From: Telmatactis stephensoni
Lineage: Eukaryota; Cnidaria; Anthozoa; Actiniaria; Isophelliidae
Assembly (NCBI GenBank): GCA_029948255.1
Contig: JALIZF010001638.1
Span: 310,001-374,000, forward strand
Length of the DNA: 64,000 nt
Direction of reading: 5' to 3'
Below, piece after piece: positions 12,401-23,884 of this stretch (positions are counted from its first letter, which is position 1; each line of letters opens with the position of its first letter). The notes below the pieces were generated by a model, which was given only the letters and a program-made list of their open reading frames with translations, searched no databases and was not told where the DNA came from. The position numbers and the translations under genes are program-made.

Positions 12401-15400
12401 GGATATATTTGGGCCAACTCAAAAAATGTGTAATTAGAAGGATTTGGTTTCAAATACCTAGATTTATTAGTCTCTACAGTGAACAAGCAACTGTATTTTG
12501 GCTTACATTTTCAGCTTTTCAATTCATTGAACACTGTAGTAAAGTTAATTAGCCAACCGTTACTGATTATGTAACACTAGAGCATGTTCTTGACGTCTAG
12601 ACCATAAGTGTTTACAATAGCAGTATATGGTTAACTTCACTAAATAGTATTATTAAGTTGAGCGTTTTGTTCTTATATTTTTTGGTTTTCCTAACATGAA
12701 ACTAGCTAGATAATCATGATGTGAGACAAAGTATCAGATGTTACCAGGAGTGTAGCAATGCGTTCTGTTAGGAAACCGTATCCGTTGTGATATTGTGGCC
12801 CATAACATTGCATATTTTATAAAATACATCAGAGAAGAAGTGGTGATAATGTAGTTTGAAATTTTCTACTGGTTTATAGGGGATTTCACAAAGCTTTGCA
12901 CCCTAAGATTCTGTAGCTCATTCGCTAGGTCCCAAGTTCCCAAACTTTCAAACTTCGTTCAATGAATCATAACGTGTTTACATTCAGATTCCAAATATTC
13001 AATGAAATTTCATGTAAAAAGGGTTACAAACTACTTTACTGGCATTAAGATTATGATAAAATGCAGAAAGAAAAACTAGTATATTTTTTGCAGTTATTAG
13101 GTGAAATTGGAATTCTGAATGTAATCATGTTACGTTTCATTGAACGAAGTTCAGATGCTTCTAATGAACTTGGGAACAAATGTCAGAATCTTAAGCGGCA
13201 AAGTTATGTGAAATCAACTGTAAAAAAAATTTAGTGCATTGCTTTGCTTTCTTAATCCACTTCTTTATAGCTGAAATCCCTAAAGCTGACCTAAATATAA
13301 AACTTACCCACCATAAAACCCTTAACCTAACCATAAAACAACATTCAGAAAAATTGAAACCCGATGCGAACTCGGACATCTAAACACTCAAGTGTTCTAT
13401 TTTTGCCATATTAGCTTCCGTCAATCAAAATTAAAAATCAAAAATACAAAGATATTCTAACTAAAACCAAAATTACATTTAGCTATTACAGGTCATCTAA
13501 AGATCATATTAAGTCATTTGATAGATTTTTAGGAATCTTTATGAATATTTTTTGGTTGGTTGTTTTTTTGAAGTGGGCAGAAGCGAAAACCAAAAAAAAA
13601 AAAAATACAAAATTCCAACGGACTGTTTGAAGGTTAGGGTTTGCATAATTATGAAAATTGCAGTGAACCAGAAAAAAAATTTTTAACCACAACAGTGACA
13701 CATTTCCTTCTTCTTGTGGCATTTCCTTGGTATTTCCTTGGTATTTCCCTGTTGTTTTTTTTTATCTAGCATCACATCCGCAAAAAGCTTTTGTCTAGTC
13801 CATTTGCATAAGCAACATGAATCTTAAAATTGTGATCTACTGGTAACCATCTTTCTGATTTCAAAAAGAAGCTTAATTGTGATTGGCTGATCTGTACTGC
13901 TCCTTGCTGCTTGACTTGAAAGGATTGAGTCATTCACATTATGTTGGCATGAAAGAACATCCAATAAGAAATGGTGTTAGAATGACTGTCATGATTTAGC
14001 CAATCATTAGCCTGATTTCAGACGGCATGGCTCGACCGCTGGCCACTTAATTGACTCCTCTTGGCCAGTGGTCGAGCCTTGCAGTCTGAAATCAGCCTAG
14101 CCAATCATAAGCTGCTTTCCAAATCAGCAAAACCCTTGGGGTCCAGAACATTGGAGAAATTTTCCTATGAGTGGGAAATTCACTGTACTGTGTACGTGAC
14201 TGTGTCTGTTCCATAATGTCTATACAAACAATTGAAATCCCGGCATAACCTTGCTGTGCAGTGACTGTTATTTTCCCAGTCATATATGAAAAGTGCTCTT
14301 CATTCGTGTTGCTGTTGTAATGCAGATGTGATGTGAGCGAAGTTTATCCCAAATAATCTTTTAGCAAGGCTGAAAAACTGTTTAGTCTCAAGTCTTCCTC
14401 TTCAAAAGATCTATTCTTTTTGTGACATAATACCCTAAAAATTGATATTTACAAAATAAAAGGCTAAAAGTTTATCATAAAATTTTTGAACGTTTTCGAC
14501 CTGGTGGTCATCATCAGAAAATTTTATGAAAAACTTTATTTTTATTTTTCACAAACAGTATGATTTGCTAGATGATAAATTTGGATAATCATCCAGTAAT
14601 CTTTTGATTATTATTACAGTTTCCTCCTATTGATACTGATGATGAGCAAACCCACACACTACTGGTAGAGTCCTTTCTCTCTAGTGGGCGTGTGTCCAGT
14701 GTCACTGCCGTCATGTCCATACATCCTCAGTACTTAGAGTGGTTCTCACGAACAGAGTTTTATATCATGCAAGGAGAAGGGCCATTGCCCTTTGACTGGC
14801 GGCATTATATTGCTATAATGGCTGCAAGTAGACACCAATGCTTGTATCTTGTAAGTATTATCTTCATTTTGCTAATACTGTTTTGTTGTTTGTTTAATGT
14901 TAATCCCTTCCACATATTAAGCAATTTTCTTTTGATAAAAATCTTTTTTTTTCCTTCGACACAAGAAATTTTAGGTGACTGTTGCATTTATGCAAAATTT
15001 GGTCAATTTTACTCATCCAAATGAGCATAAAATTTGTCCTAGAAAATGTGTTGATGTAGAAGGGCCTTTACAGTCACTCATTTCTTGTTTCATTTCTTTC
15101 CTGCTTGTTTGTTTGTCATTCATTGGTTTGTTCATTCAGTCGCTCAGTCATCTGCTCAGTCCTTTATCAATGTATTTTCCCATCCCTTGTTCGTTCGTTC
15201 GTTCATTCATTCGTTCATTCATTCATTCATTCACTCATTCATTCATTCATTCATTCATTCATTCATTCATTCATTCATTCATTCATTCATTCATTCATTC
15301 ATTGTTGTATTTGATTGATTTGATTGATTGACTGATTGATTGATTGATTGATGGATCAAATGGTTGATTGATTGATTGATTAATTGGTCATCTGTCGCTT

Positions 15401-18400
15401 GATCGTTCTTCAATTTAATCATTCAATAATTATTGTTCATTTTTTCTTTCAAAGGTAAACCTATACGAGATAGAGTTCCTCAAGTGCAATGGTAACAAAG
15501 AATGGCTGAAAGGGTTGCAACATGTACCAAGAAAACTACAACTCTTGTCTGACATAAATAAATACCTAGCACATCAACCATGGCTTATTGATACTGACCA
15601 AATCGAGGTAGAGAACACAATTATAGCCGTTTTCTTTTACAAGTATCATGGATATATTATTCCTGCTGTTTGCAGATTACATTCAATACTAAGTCTGTGA
15701 CTGTATATGTTGATTGTGTGTTTAAAGACAAGTACTGTTAATGAACTGTACATTACTGAGTCTGTGTATGTCGGTCATGTGTGAAAAGACAAGCACTGCT
15801 AATGAGCAGCACATTACTGAGTCTGTGTATGTTGCTTGTGTGAGAAAAGATAAGCACTGCTTACACGTATGAGAGGTACATTTCTGAGTCTGTGTATGAT
15901 TGTTGCTCATTCAAGTGTGAGAGAAGACAAGCACTGCTAATGAGCAGTACATTACTGAGTCTGTGTATGTTGCTTATGTGAGAAAAGACAAGCACTGCTA
16001 ATGAGCAGTATATTACTGAGTCTGTGTATATTGCTTGTGTGAGAAAAGACAAGCACTGCTAATGAAAGGTATATTACTGAGTCTGTGTATGTTGCTTGTG
16101 TGAGAAAAGACAAGCACTGCTAATGAGCAGTACATTACTGTAAGAGTCTATTCTGCTTCCACAAGGGAGACTTGTGCCAAATACTAATAACTTGATTTCC
16201 ATTTCTTTTCAGAAACTACTTAAAGGCAACGATAACTGGTCATTATCAGAACTAATCCAGGCCATCGTCATACTTGCACACTTTCACTCCCTATCCAGTT
16301 TTGTGTACGGTTGTGGAGTGGTTGCTGAAATTGACCTGGAGTCTGGACACACATTTCGACCTCCATCACTCACAGATACAAATCAGTCAAGCATGGACTC
16401 TGCTAACAATTGTAATATCGCTTTTAATGATTTTATGACTGGTGATGAATTTATTGCCAGAATGAAAGAAGTTATCGCAGAACAAGAAAAAAGCATGGAA
16501 GCTTCACAAGAGGAACTGTTTCACCACTTTGAAAAGCTAGAAAGTGGAGAATGTGAGTGGTTTTTCATTTTTTCCTTTCTTTTGTTGCACTTTACACTTC
16601 CCTCTTTCCTTTCTCCCCTCAATGTCTTTCCTTCCCTCCTCCCTTTATTCCTCTCTCCATTGATCACTCACTTCCTACCTCTGCTCCTCTCCTCCTACCT
16701 TCTTCCTTTCCTCATCCTTTCTTTTGTCCCCTTTCTTCCTTGCTCCCTTCTTGCCTCCCTTCCTTCCTTACTCACTCCCTACCTCCCCCCCTTTTTTTTT
16801 CTCCTTTCTTCCTTCCTCCCTCCCTCCATTCTCTCCTTCCCTCCTCCCCTCCCTCCCTTCCTTCCATTCCTTCCCTTTTCTTCCTCCCTCCCTCCCTCCC
16901 TTCCTTCCATTCCTTCCCTCCCTTCCTTCTTCCCTCCCTCCCTCCCTCCCTCCCTCCGTCCCTCTACAAAGATTGTCAGCTAATGCTGGTCCATATCCTA
17001 CTTATTTGTTGTCACTAAACTCTCTAGGTTGATGAATACCTCTTTAAACAGATGTTTATCACTTTTTGTGATTGTCTGTCCTAAGTACATTATTTCATTT
17101 ATTTGTTTTAGTGGCTCAATCAACAAAAGAATCAGCCAAGGCACAAGACTGTCTTGTATCAGATGTCGTTCATTATGTTGCAGACCCCAAGTTTCATTAT
17201 AGTGACTTTGCAAGCAGAGAAGACACTGAGATTTCAACATTTCGTATTGGTGACTGTTCCTGGGAGGAGCATGGTTACTCATTGGTCAATCGACTTTACC
17301 CTGACATTGGCACGATATTGGATGAGAAATTCAGCTCATCACTTAGTCTGACATACTTCACGTAAGCTGACCTTACTTGAAAATCATCTAAGTCTAAGTT
17401 TTGTTATTAATTTACACTTCAAATTTTAAATACATATACATGAAGAACAAACAATTAGATATAAAATTGGACATCAAGTGTGGTGTGCCTCAGGGATCTA
17501 CCCTGGGGCCACTACTCTTTCTTCTTTATGTTAATATTTTGTTTTCAAATCAAGTGTTGTCATAACCTTTGGCCACTTTAATATTTTATGATGCCTACTT
17601 TTCACTTAGAAGTTATAGATACAAAATGTAAAAAAATAAATAATTATTCCAGTATTTTGTTTCACAATTCCTGTGCAGACCTTGATTAAAGGACTCTCAT
17701 ACACCAATATATCACCTCCCTCTTCAAAGTAGGATTGTTCAATGGCTTGATGATATATATAATAAATCCAATGTGTTTTGTTTAATAAATTATAGGCTTG
17801 GTGACAAGACCAATGTTGACACAACAGTGTTCAGACTTGCAACTTGGAATTACATCCACCTGATATTTGGTATATATCATGATGATTATCTATATACAGA
17901 GGTAGGTGCCTACAGTGTGAGTGATGACTGACTGACTTGACTTACAGACGGACGGACAGATGGACTGGATTGACTCAACCAAATGGAAGACTGACTGACT
18001 GACCATTTGACTGACTGACTGACTGACTGACTGACTTTCTGACTGACTGACTGTCTGACTGACTGACTGGCTGACTGTTTGACTGACTGACCTGACAGAC
18101 TGACCTAGCTGACTGACTGACTGACTGTCTGACTGACTGACTGACCATCTGACTGACTGTCTGACTGACTGACTGACTGACTGTTTGACTGACTGACCTG
18201 ACTGACTGACTGACCATCTGACTGACTGACTGACTGACTGATTTTTTGACAAACTGACTGATTGTTTGTTTGTTTGTTTGTTTGTTTGTTTGTTTGTTTG
18301 ATTGATTAATATATTAATGACTGACTGATTGGTTTGGGATAATTGATTCATTGATTGTTTGCAGGTTAATAAACTAATGGAAAGATCCTATAAAAGATAT

Positions 18401-19746
18401 ATTAAAACTGTAAGTAATATTTGCTGTACAATGTCATTACCACTGACAGCCGCATAATAAATCTATCAAAAACTGTGCAGCTGAGACCTTAATTCTTCAT
18501 TTTTCAATGAATCAGTTACTGACGGTTGTACATTATATAGGTTGCGACACGTCCAGAGAAAACTACTCAACAAGATTACATGGAATTTATGCCACAGCTT
18601 ACACATTCTGAAAGGGTAAGTACCATGAAGGATTATTTTATACATGTATTTTATATTTATTTCATTTTATTCATCTTCACCTCTACATGAATAATGAACA
18701 ATAACAATGACAAATACTCTACAAGGGCAGGGATACCACAACAGCATAACCTATTACTGTGGTCCCAACAGAGTGTAACAAGGAGACAGAGAAACGTGTG
18801 TCACATGATGTGATGTGTTGCTATTTTTAGATCACCACCCACTTTTACACTGAAAAATTTAAATTATATGCTTTCAGTGCAAGCTGACAGCATTCAAATT
18901 GAGTTGGCATCATCTACTCACAATTTAGATGCTAAAATACTTGATAATTTTTAGCTGTCTCTTTTGAATGTGAAGGAAATATGTTGCTTGGTGATTGTTT
19001 GGGCTATATAGCTATGTTTACCAAGTTTCAAGTCACTTCAAATTTTCAATGATTCGTCCAAGCAACCCTTTAAATTTTAATTGTAACTTAGGTTGAACCT
19101 AAATAAAATATTTTAATTGACACTCCCCTGAAGGGGCTTTTCAGTGACAATCACTCCATACTCACTACCACTTCATTCGATATACTCTGCTCAACATACT
19201 CTACATTGTGTAGTTCCTGAAAATATCCATACCCCACCATGGAGGGAATTGGAAATTCTGGAGGGGAGGGAGGGGGTCAGAAAAACAAAATTACAGAGAT
19301 TTTGTATGGAAGAAAAATGGAAGTTCCGGAGGGTAGGGGGATCCATTTACAAATTCCATCCTTGGTGGGGGTATGGATATTTTTTGGAACTACACATTTG
19401 CTTTCATTTCACTCACCTCACGTTGACTTTTGCTGAGGGAGGAAAAACTGGAGTGCCAGAAGAAAAACCCTCATGGCAAGGGAGAGAACAACATATCAAA
19501 CAAACTCAATTCACATGTCCTGAGCTGGGAATTGAACCTGGACCACAGCAGTGAAGGGCAAGCAGCGAACTGCTATGCCACCCTTCAAACCTTGTCAGAT
19601 ACTTATTAAGTCTAAAAAAACAGCCTTTGTTATTAATATATTTTTGTTGTTTGTTTTAGGTCCATATCAATCTTCTCCTACTAGAGGCCAGACTACAAGC
19701 AGAATTGCTGTACGCTGTCCGTGCTATCCTCAAATACATGAAATGA
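9489..19746 (+). CDS. SESN: Sestrin (leucine/stress sensor acting on GATOR2-mTORC1)
   Basis: Ten coding exons join in phase: 9489-9755, 9837-9902, 14620-14850, 15455-15607, 16213-16552, 17112-17361, 17796-17901, 18365-18409, 18541-18615, 19660-19746, giving 539 aa (human sestrins are about 480-550). The start is the first ATG after an in-frame TAA at 9462. Family landmarks are HPQYLE and GPLP, then RHY-IMAA, then RHQC with the conserved cysteine at residue 185. GHTFRPPS, EEHGYSLVNRLYPD and the C-terminal VHINLLLLEARLQAELLYA follow. Sestrins bind leucine and GATOR2 and restrain mTORC1. By alignment to human SESN2, the leucine-pocket residues T374, T377, T386, R390 and E451 are kept as T433, T436, T445, R449 and E510, as is the DD pair (465-466). 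W444 is replaced by M503 and L389 by F448. In the peroxidase-like motif Cys and Tyr are kept but His132 is Tyr192. The introns are loaded with repeats. Confidence 0.95.
11385..11556. mobile_element. Palindromic MITE of the GTATGAGTGKGAAA family
   Basis: Ends read TTCGTATGAGTGTGAAAATGGC on one side and the inverse at about 11510-11550, around a GGAATTTTAAATGTTTTTAT core. Relatives are at 14130, 27514, 40185, 44615 and 56285. It sits in sestrin intron 2. Confidence 0.5.
11556..11698. mobile_element. Palindromic MITE of the AGAGTGATTGCACTTAACC family
   Basis: Both ends carry TAGAGTGATYGCACTTAACCYGT inverted, and the interior is built of TAGTACTAAATAGTGC-type words. Copies occur at 37578, 39655, 50915-51330 and 63945, and one hosts the 2.1 kb foldback element. 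Confidence 0.65.
11699..11826. mobile_element. Related TAGTGC palindromic MITE
   Basis: Interior and right end closely resemble the copy at 37578-37712 (GTGCTATTTAGTACTAAATA core, CACTTTTAGTGTT end). It abuts the preceding element. Confidence 0.55.
14010..14097. mobile_element. Hairpin element with about 36-bp arms
   Basis: CTGATTTCAGACGGCATGGC...GACCGCTGGCC is inverted as GGCCAGTGGTCGAGCCTTGC...CTGAAATCAG with a 15-base loop. It lies in sestrin intron 2. Confidence 0.6.
14130..14290. mobile_element. Decayed MITE of the GTATGAGTGKGAAA family
   Basis: Ends are CCTATGAGTGGGAAATTC and the inverse of GACTGGGAAAATAAC, around an ACAAACAATTGAAATCCCGGCAT centre. Confidence 0.4.
15180..15380. repeat. 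(ATTC)n then (GATT)n microsatellite
   Basis: Nearly perfect ATTC repeats of over 100 bases pass into GATT repeats in sestrin intron 3. Overlapping ORFs reading S-F-I-H are artefacts. Confidence 0.9.
15727..16142 (+). repeat. 61-bp minisatellite, locus 1 (sestrin intron 4)
   Basis: About 6.5 copies of a unit containing GACAAGCACTGCTAATGAGC and CTGAGTCTGTGTATGTTGC. Each unit includes the self-complementary ACTGCT-AATG-AGCAGT. The same unit, inverted, forms arrays at 34830 and 45080. Confidence 0.85.
16585..16968. repeat. Long polypyrimidine (CCCT/CCTT)n tract
   Basis: Nearly 400 bases of C/T begin about 30 bases after the donor of sestrin exon 5. The apparent 269-aa reading frame through it is the exon running into the intron. 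Confidence 0.85.
17430..17615 (+). pseudogene. Non-LTR retrotransposon reverse-transcriptase remnant
   Basis: One frame reads KLDIKCGVPQGSTLGPLLFL followed by LYVNIL, the LINE RT motif block (GVPQGSxLGPLLFLLYIND). A stop follows, then a decayed LIFYDA at the place of the FADD catalytic motif. It is inserted in sestrin intron 6 and is clearly dead. Confidence 0.75.
17905..18340. repeat. (GACT)n array with (GTTT)n end
   Basis: Tandem CTGACTGA words with interspersed CATCT and TGTTTGA variants, then ten or so GTTT units, in sestrin intron 7. Minus-strand ORFs rich in S-V-Q are artefacts. Confidence 0.9.
19096..19575 (-). mobile_element. SINE family A, full copy interrupted by a MITE
   Basis: On the minus strand the tRNA-like head (GGCATAGCAG A-box region, GGTTCAATTCCC B box) is at the high end. 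The TGAGGGAGGAAAAACTGGAG block is inverted mid-element, and the tail is TTAATTGACACTCCCCTGAA. It is split near 19200-19400 by the element listed next. Confidence 0.75.
19205..19398. mobile_element. MITE of the GTAGTTCCAGAAAATATCC family
   Basis: Inverted ends TGTAGTTCCTGAAAATATCC and GGATATTTTTTGGAACTACA bracket a purine-rich interior. Related copies are at 22846-23030, and fragments at 50165 and 52300. Confidence 0.7.
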
Positions 19747-19879
19747 TTTATCAACTGAAAAACCTGGTAATATTGTCATCTTAAAAAGGTGGCAAAACAC
19801 AGCATTATTTTAGAGTTTATTTTGTATTGACTGTGATAGGCATTTGATATACCGGAAGTTGCTTTTAAAAAGTAAGGAA

Positions 19880-20690
19880 TGGGAATAGAGGAGTTTTCAT
19901 AAAAGTGGGAAGCTTACCATGCCACAAGTGACAGTGTCAGTGCTGTGATGTCTGTAAAAACATTTGAAAGTCTTGACAAAACTGTGCCGTGCAGTATTCT
20001 CTCTGTTCCTCAGCCACTGGGTTTCTGTGTGCTACAATACTTTCCCCTGAAAGAACCGTGTGGGTGGACTAAGCATTGGTTGGCTAGACCAATTGGCAAT
20101 CTGCCCCCTCTATTTTCAAGTGGCATCAATTAAGATGCCATTGTTAAAATACCAAATGCTTTCTAGCTTGAGGATTTTGGAATATTTCTTTCAATATGAA
20201 GTACTTAAATGCAGATATTAACAAAGATGATAATTCAAACCAGGAATTCAAATTGCTTGTTTGAAAGCCTAGGTTTTAAAAAGTTCATTTCAAGGGTCAA
20301 GAGTTATTTTGATATGACAATTGATCAATAATCAAAATGTCAATAACTGGTCAGAAGTTGCACTCAGTGTTCTCATTAAATGACTGTTATATATCTCGTA
20401 AATAATTTGATTTTCTCTCTGGCTTTTTTAACGGACAATGAAGTCCTCCTCAGTTTGTAGATTCATTAGATTTAGATTTACACAGACAACTACTTTGACC
20501 TCTGGCCCTCGATTTGACTGATAATGTGTTACATCACGGACAAGACTTTGAGTCCACATGCCCATCCATCATAGGGGAAAGTATTGTGGACTAGCACACA
20601 AAACCCTGGTGGCTGAGGAACAGAGCCTATATACCATGCAATGACTGTGCCATCCCCCCCCCGTGATACGACTTTAACTGCTCTAGGGCA
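19880..20690. repeat. Large interrupted inverted repeat
   Basis: GTTCCTCAGCCACTGGGTTT...ATACTTTCCCCTG at 20003-20050 recurs inverted at about 20570-20625. The flanking GTGCC/TGACTGTGCC segments also pair. It is probably a degenerate foldback element. Confidence 0.45.
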
Positions 20691-22249
20691 TGTCACTCAT
20701 TGGCAAGGTGTATGACTTTGAGTACAGCACAGGCAAAGCAATTTTCACTGTCAAATATAGTCATTTTATATTATGCAGATATTATATTGGATTTTTTTAA
20801 AAACTTTGGCCATAATTGGTTGATAAGAAGACAGATGATAACAAATCAGATATGTCTTGCATATGTTGTCTTGAGTTGTTTATTTTGTATAGAGATCTTA
20901 ATTAATTAACTTATGCAAACAACAGCAACTCAAAATATATAATATAGTAGCCGTTACATAGAAAGAAATAATTGTTTTCTAATCCTATAAGATGTTTGTA
21001 GACACCTGATTATCATTCAAAAAGATAAATGGATGTAAGGTGAGGTCAGAGTAATCTTTACCACCTTTTAGGTACATATTGGCCAGGTTTTTGCATGAAG
21101 CAACTTAAAGGAACTTTACTTGACATGTACATCGTGATATACTTTGGGCTGATCTTGAAAATGGAACTTAAATTTACAATGATAAAAATTGAAGTGGATA
21201 AATGAGAAGTACAATGTACCATTTTCCTCTGAAATGGATTAGGTCTCCTGTTGATGATTTCAAGTAGTGGTACTTGTTTTTGTTGGTTTGTGTTTCTTTG
21301 TGATTTGGGCAAGAGAGCTATATATCTTCTAAACAAAGACTTAAATCACAAAATGCTATTAATGAAAAGACAAAATAACTTATTTCTTGCAAAAATCTGA
21401 AGAAATGCCAACAAACAACCAGCACCACTACTTGACATCATTCTTGACCACCACAGGCAACCCAAGTCCATTGCAGTAAAAGTAGGTTGTCTTTCTTATT
21501 GGTTTTGGCATTCATCCTTCATAAAGTTGAGCTCAATTTTCAAAATTTGCAGGTTTTTCTACATAAAATAAATTTTGATGTTGCCATCTGATAGTCCCTT
21601 TAATATAAATACAAGAAGCAACATAGACATACTCAGAACTGCTACATCAAGGACAGATCTAGGGAAGGGGTGTAAGGTGTGTGCACCCCCTCCTGAGATG
21701 ACTTTGTTCTATAACACTGCACCCCCCTGATGGATAATTGTGGATCAGCCCATGTACCTATAGCTGTGGTTGTCTTTTCTTGTACCTATAGTATGCAGGA
21801 AAGACAATACTGAGTCTGCGGATGGTGCTTCTGCTTCTGTTTATGTTGCTCATGAAAATTGTGCCCTAGCATTGACCGTGGGGAACACATTATTAGACTG
21901 TGGAGAGTGCCAAATGTAAGCAGCACGTTGTGGAAGGTGCAGCTTATGTATTGACTTGAAAAGAATAAGGTATTTTTGTTGAATAGTAGCAGAAGAATTT
22001 TTTAATTGAGTTATTTGCATGGGTAGCTATAGATACAAAATTTGAAATCAAGATGTTTATAGAGACAGTTTTTATGTCATGTTATTTGATAATAAATTAT
22101 TTGTTGGTCATGGTGTGACGTTAGAAAATATGGAGAACAAGTTTTCTGTTGTAAAGACTTGGAATGTTTCAGAATGTGGCTGAATAGTAAGAGTAATATG
22201 GTTTTAAGTGTGGATCCCCCATTTTACCAGTTCTTTTCAATAGATTAAA

Positions 22250-22543
22250 GGGTTATTAACCAAGCGCGAGGTCTGTATGGGAAAATATCAGACCGAGGTT
22301 TCGACAGTACGGACCGAGCGCAGCGAGGTCTGTACAAAAAGACCGAGGTCTGATATTTTCCATACAGACCGAGCAAATGAGATTAATAACTTATTTATTA
22401 TATGGCTTTGAGAAGTCCCGTAAAACAATTGCCAAGCGCAAACTTTTCTTTTCATCCGGGACAGCGGTCCTGATATGGCAAAATACAGACCATGCGTTAG
22501 CCAATCAGAATTCAGGAAATTATCTAGCCATATAATAAAATGG
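22250..22543. mobile_element. Nested palindromic element (GACCGAGCGCAGCGAGGTC)
   Basis: Inner arms GTCTGTATGGGAAAATATCAG at 22270-22291 and their inverse at 22350-22370 sit inside a wider inverted pair TTATTATATGGCT/AGCCATATAATAA (22396 and 22530). Confidence 0.6.
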
Positions 22544-22845
22544 GATATTTATTCTTTAAAGTGGCTTCAGTGCTATTTTAATTTTACAAAATTCTTAGAA
22601 AGTACTAATTGGCTAACATATTAAAATCTCGTGACAGCTAGTATCAATTTTTTCCCAAAAACAACGTTTTATACTAACAAACCCCACATTTTGTTTCTAA
22701 TAATGTAGTAATATTAATGCATCCTCGGGAACCCATGGTATTATTCTGTCACTCGTTTCTCACTCCCAGGAAAAAAAATCCCTGGGAACCTTGTCTGTTC
22801 GAACTTGTTCTGGAATTAAAAATTCATTGTGGTGGCATTTTCATG

Positions 22846-23030
22846 GTTACTATAAAATATCCATATCCCCACTAAAGAGGTAATTGGAAATTCTGGAGGG
22901 AGGAGAGTCAGAAAAAAAGTTACAGAGTTTGTATGGAAGAAAAAATGGAAGTTCCAGAGGATAGGGGGCTTCATTTACAAATTCCCTCCATGGTGGGGGT
23001 ATAGACATATTTTCTGGAACTACACAATTA
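22846..23030. mobile_element. MITE, second copy of the GTAGTTCC family
   Basis: The right end TTCTGGAACTACACAATT is intact and the left end is truncated to AAAATATCCATATCCCC. The interior matches 19205-19398. Confidence 0.65.
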
Positions 23031-23884
23031 ATTTGTTTAAATATACTAATCAGATTGATCAATCCAAGTGAGAGTAAACTTCGCTTCTGGAACAAGTTCT
23101 AATAGACAATTAACATTCCCAGGAGTATTTTTAATGGGAAGAAACAGAATTAAAATACCTGTAGGTTCTTGAGGATGGTTATGATGGGCTTGGTAATGGA
23201 AGGAAAGGGGCATTAATAACGTAAAACAAGGCCTCAAAGAAAATGTTTACAGTCATTTTTAAATGACTATAAACCAATGCAATATGGTGACCTACAACTT
23301 AAAGCCTCTTCAGCAGGCAACACCTTCCGTAAGACTGGGACAAAAAGGGGAGTAAAGTGACAAAGGCAACTCTTTCCTTTTTTCTCCTCTCCCATTTCAT
23401 GTTGAGACGTCCTTCCCGCCTCTGAATTTCCACAGGAAACACATGCAAAATGGAGAGCTGTGGAGAGGCTGCCACAACTTAACCATGACCAAAATTTAAA
23501 CTTGTGTATTGGAAGTTTATGGAAAATGAAAAAAGATGTGATTTATTTATAGTTTTTAATTTAGGAAGAATTGTTAGGAAAAAAACAAAAACATTGTTGG
23601 ACAGTGCAAAAGTGCCTATATAACTTGTGACTTGTTCAAATAAAGTGTGTGACAAATTATACACTAAAAATTGATATTTACAAATAAAGTATTGTCTGAC
23701 ATTTATTGTGATATTGTCCTCTGAATTAACAATGCACCACAAATCACTCAATGGTTTGCATAGATTATAAAAATTCATAAAAATTCATTTCCTCTTGTTG
23801 CGGACACCTCCGCAATATTACTAATAATATGTCTATGTGCTGACAATTGGAGTCTATACATTTGCTTGTAAACGAAACCTTCAC

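Noticed and set aside
15085..15331. Overlapping S-F-I-H frames
   Set aside because: Translation of the ATTC microsatellite.
16174..16983. 269-codon open frame
   Set aside because: It is sestrin exon 5 (16213-16552) running through its donor into a polypyrimidine tract; the second half is not coding.
17890..18351. Minus-strand 153-codon frame rich in S-Q-V
   Set aside because: Translation of the GACT microsatellite.
19144..19554. 136-codon frame
   Set aside because: Translation of a SINE with an inserted MITE.
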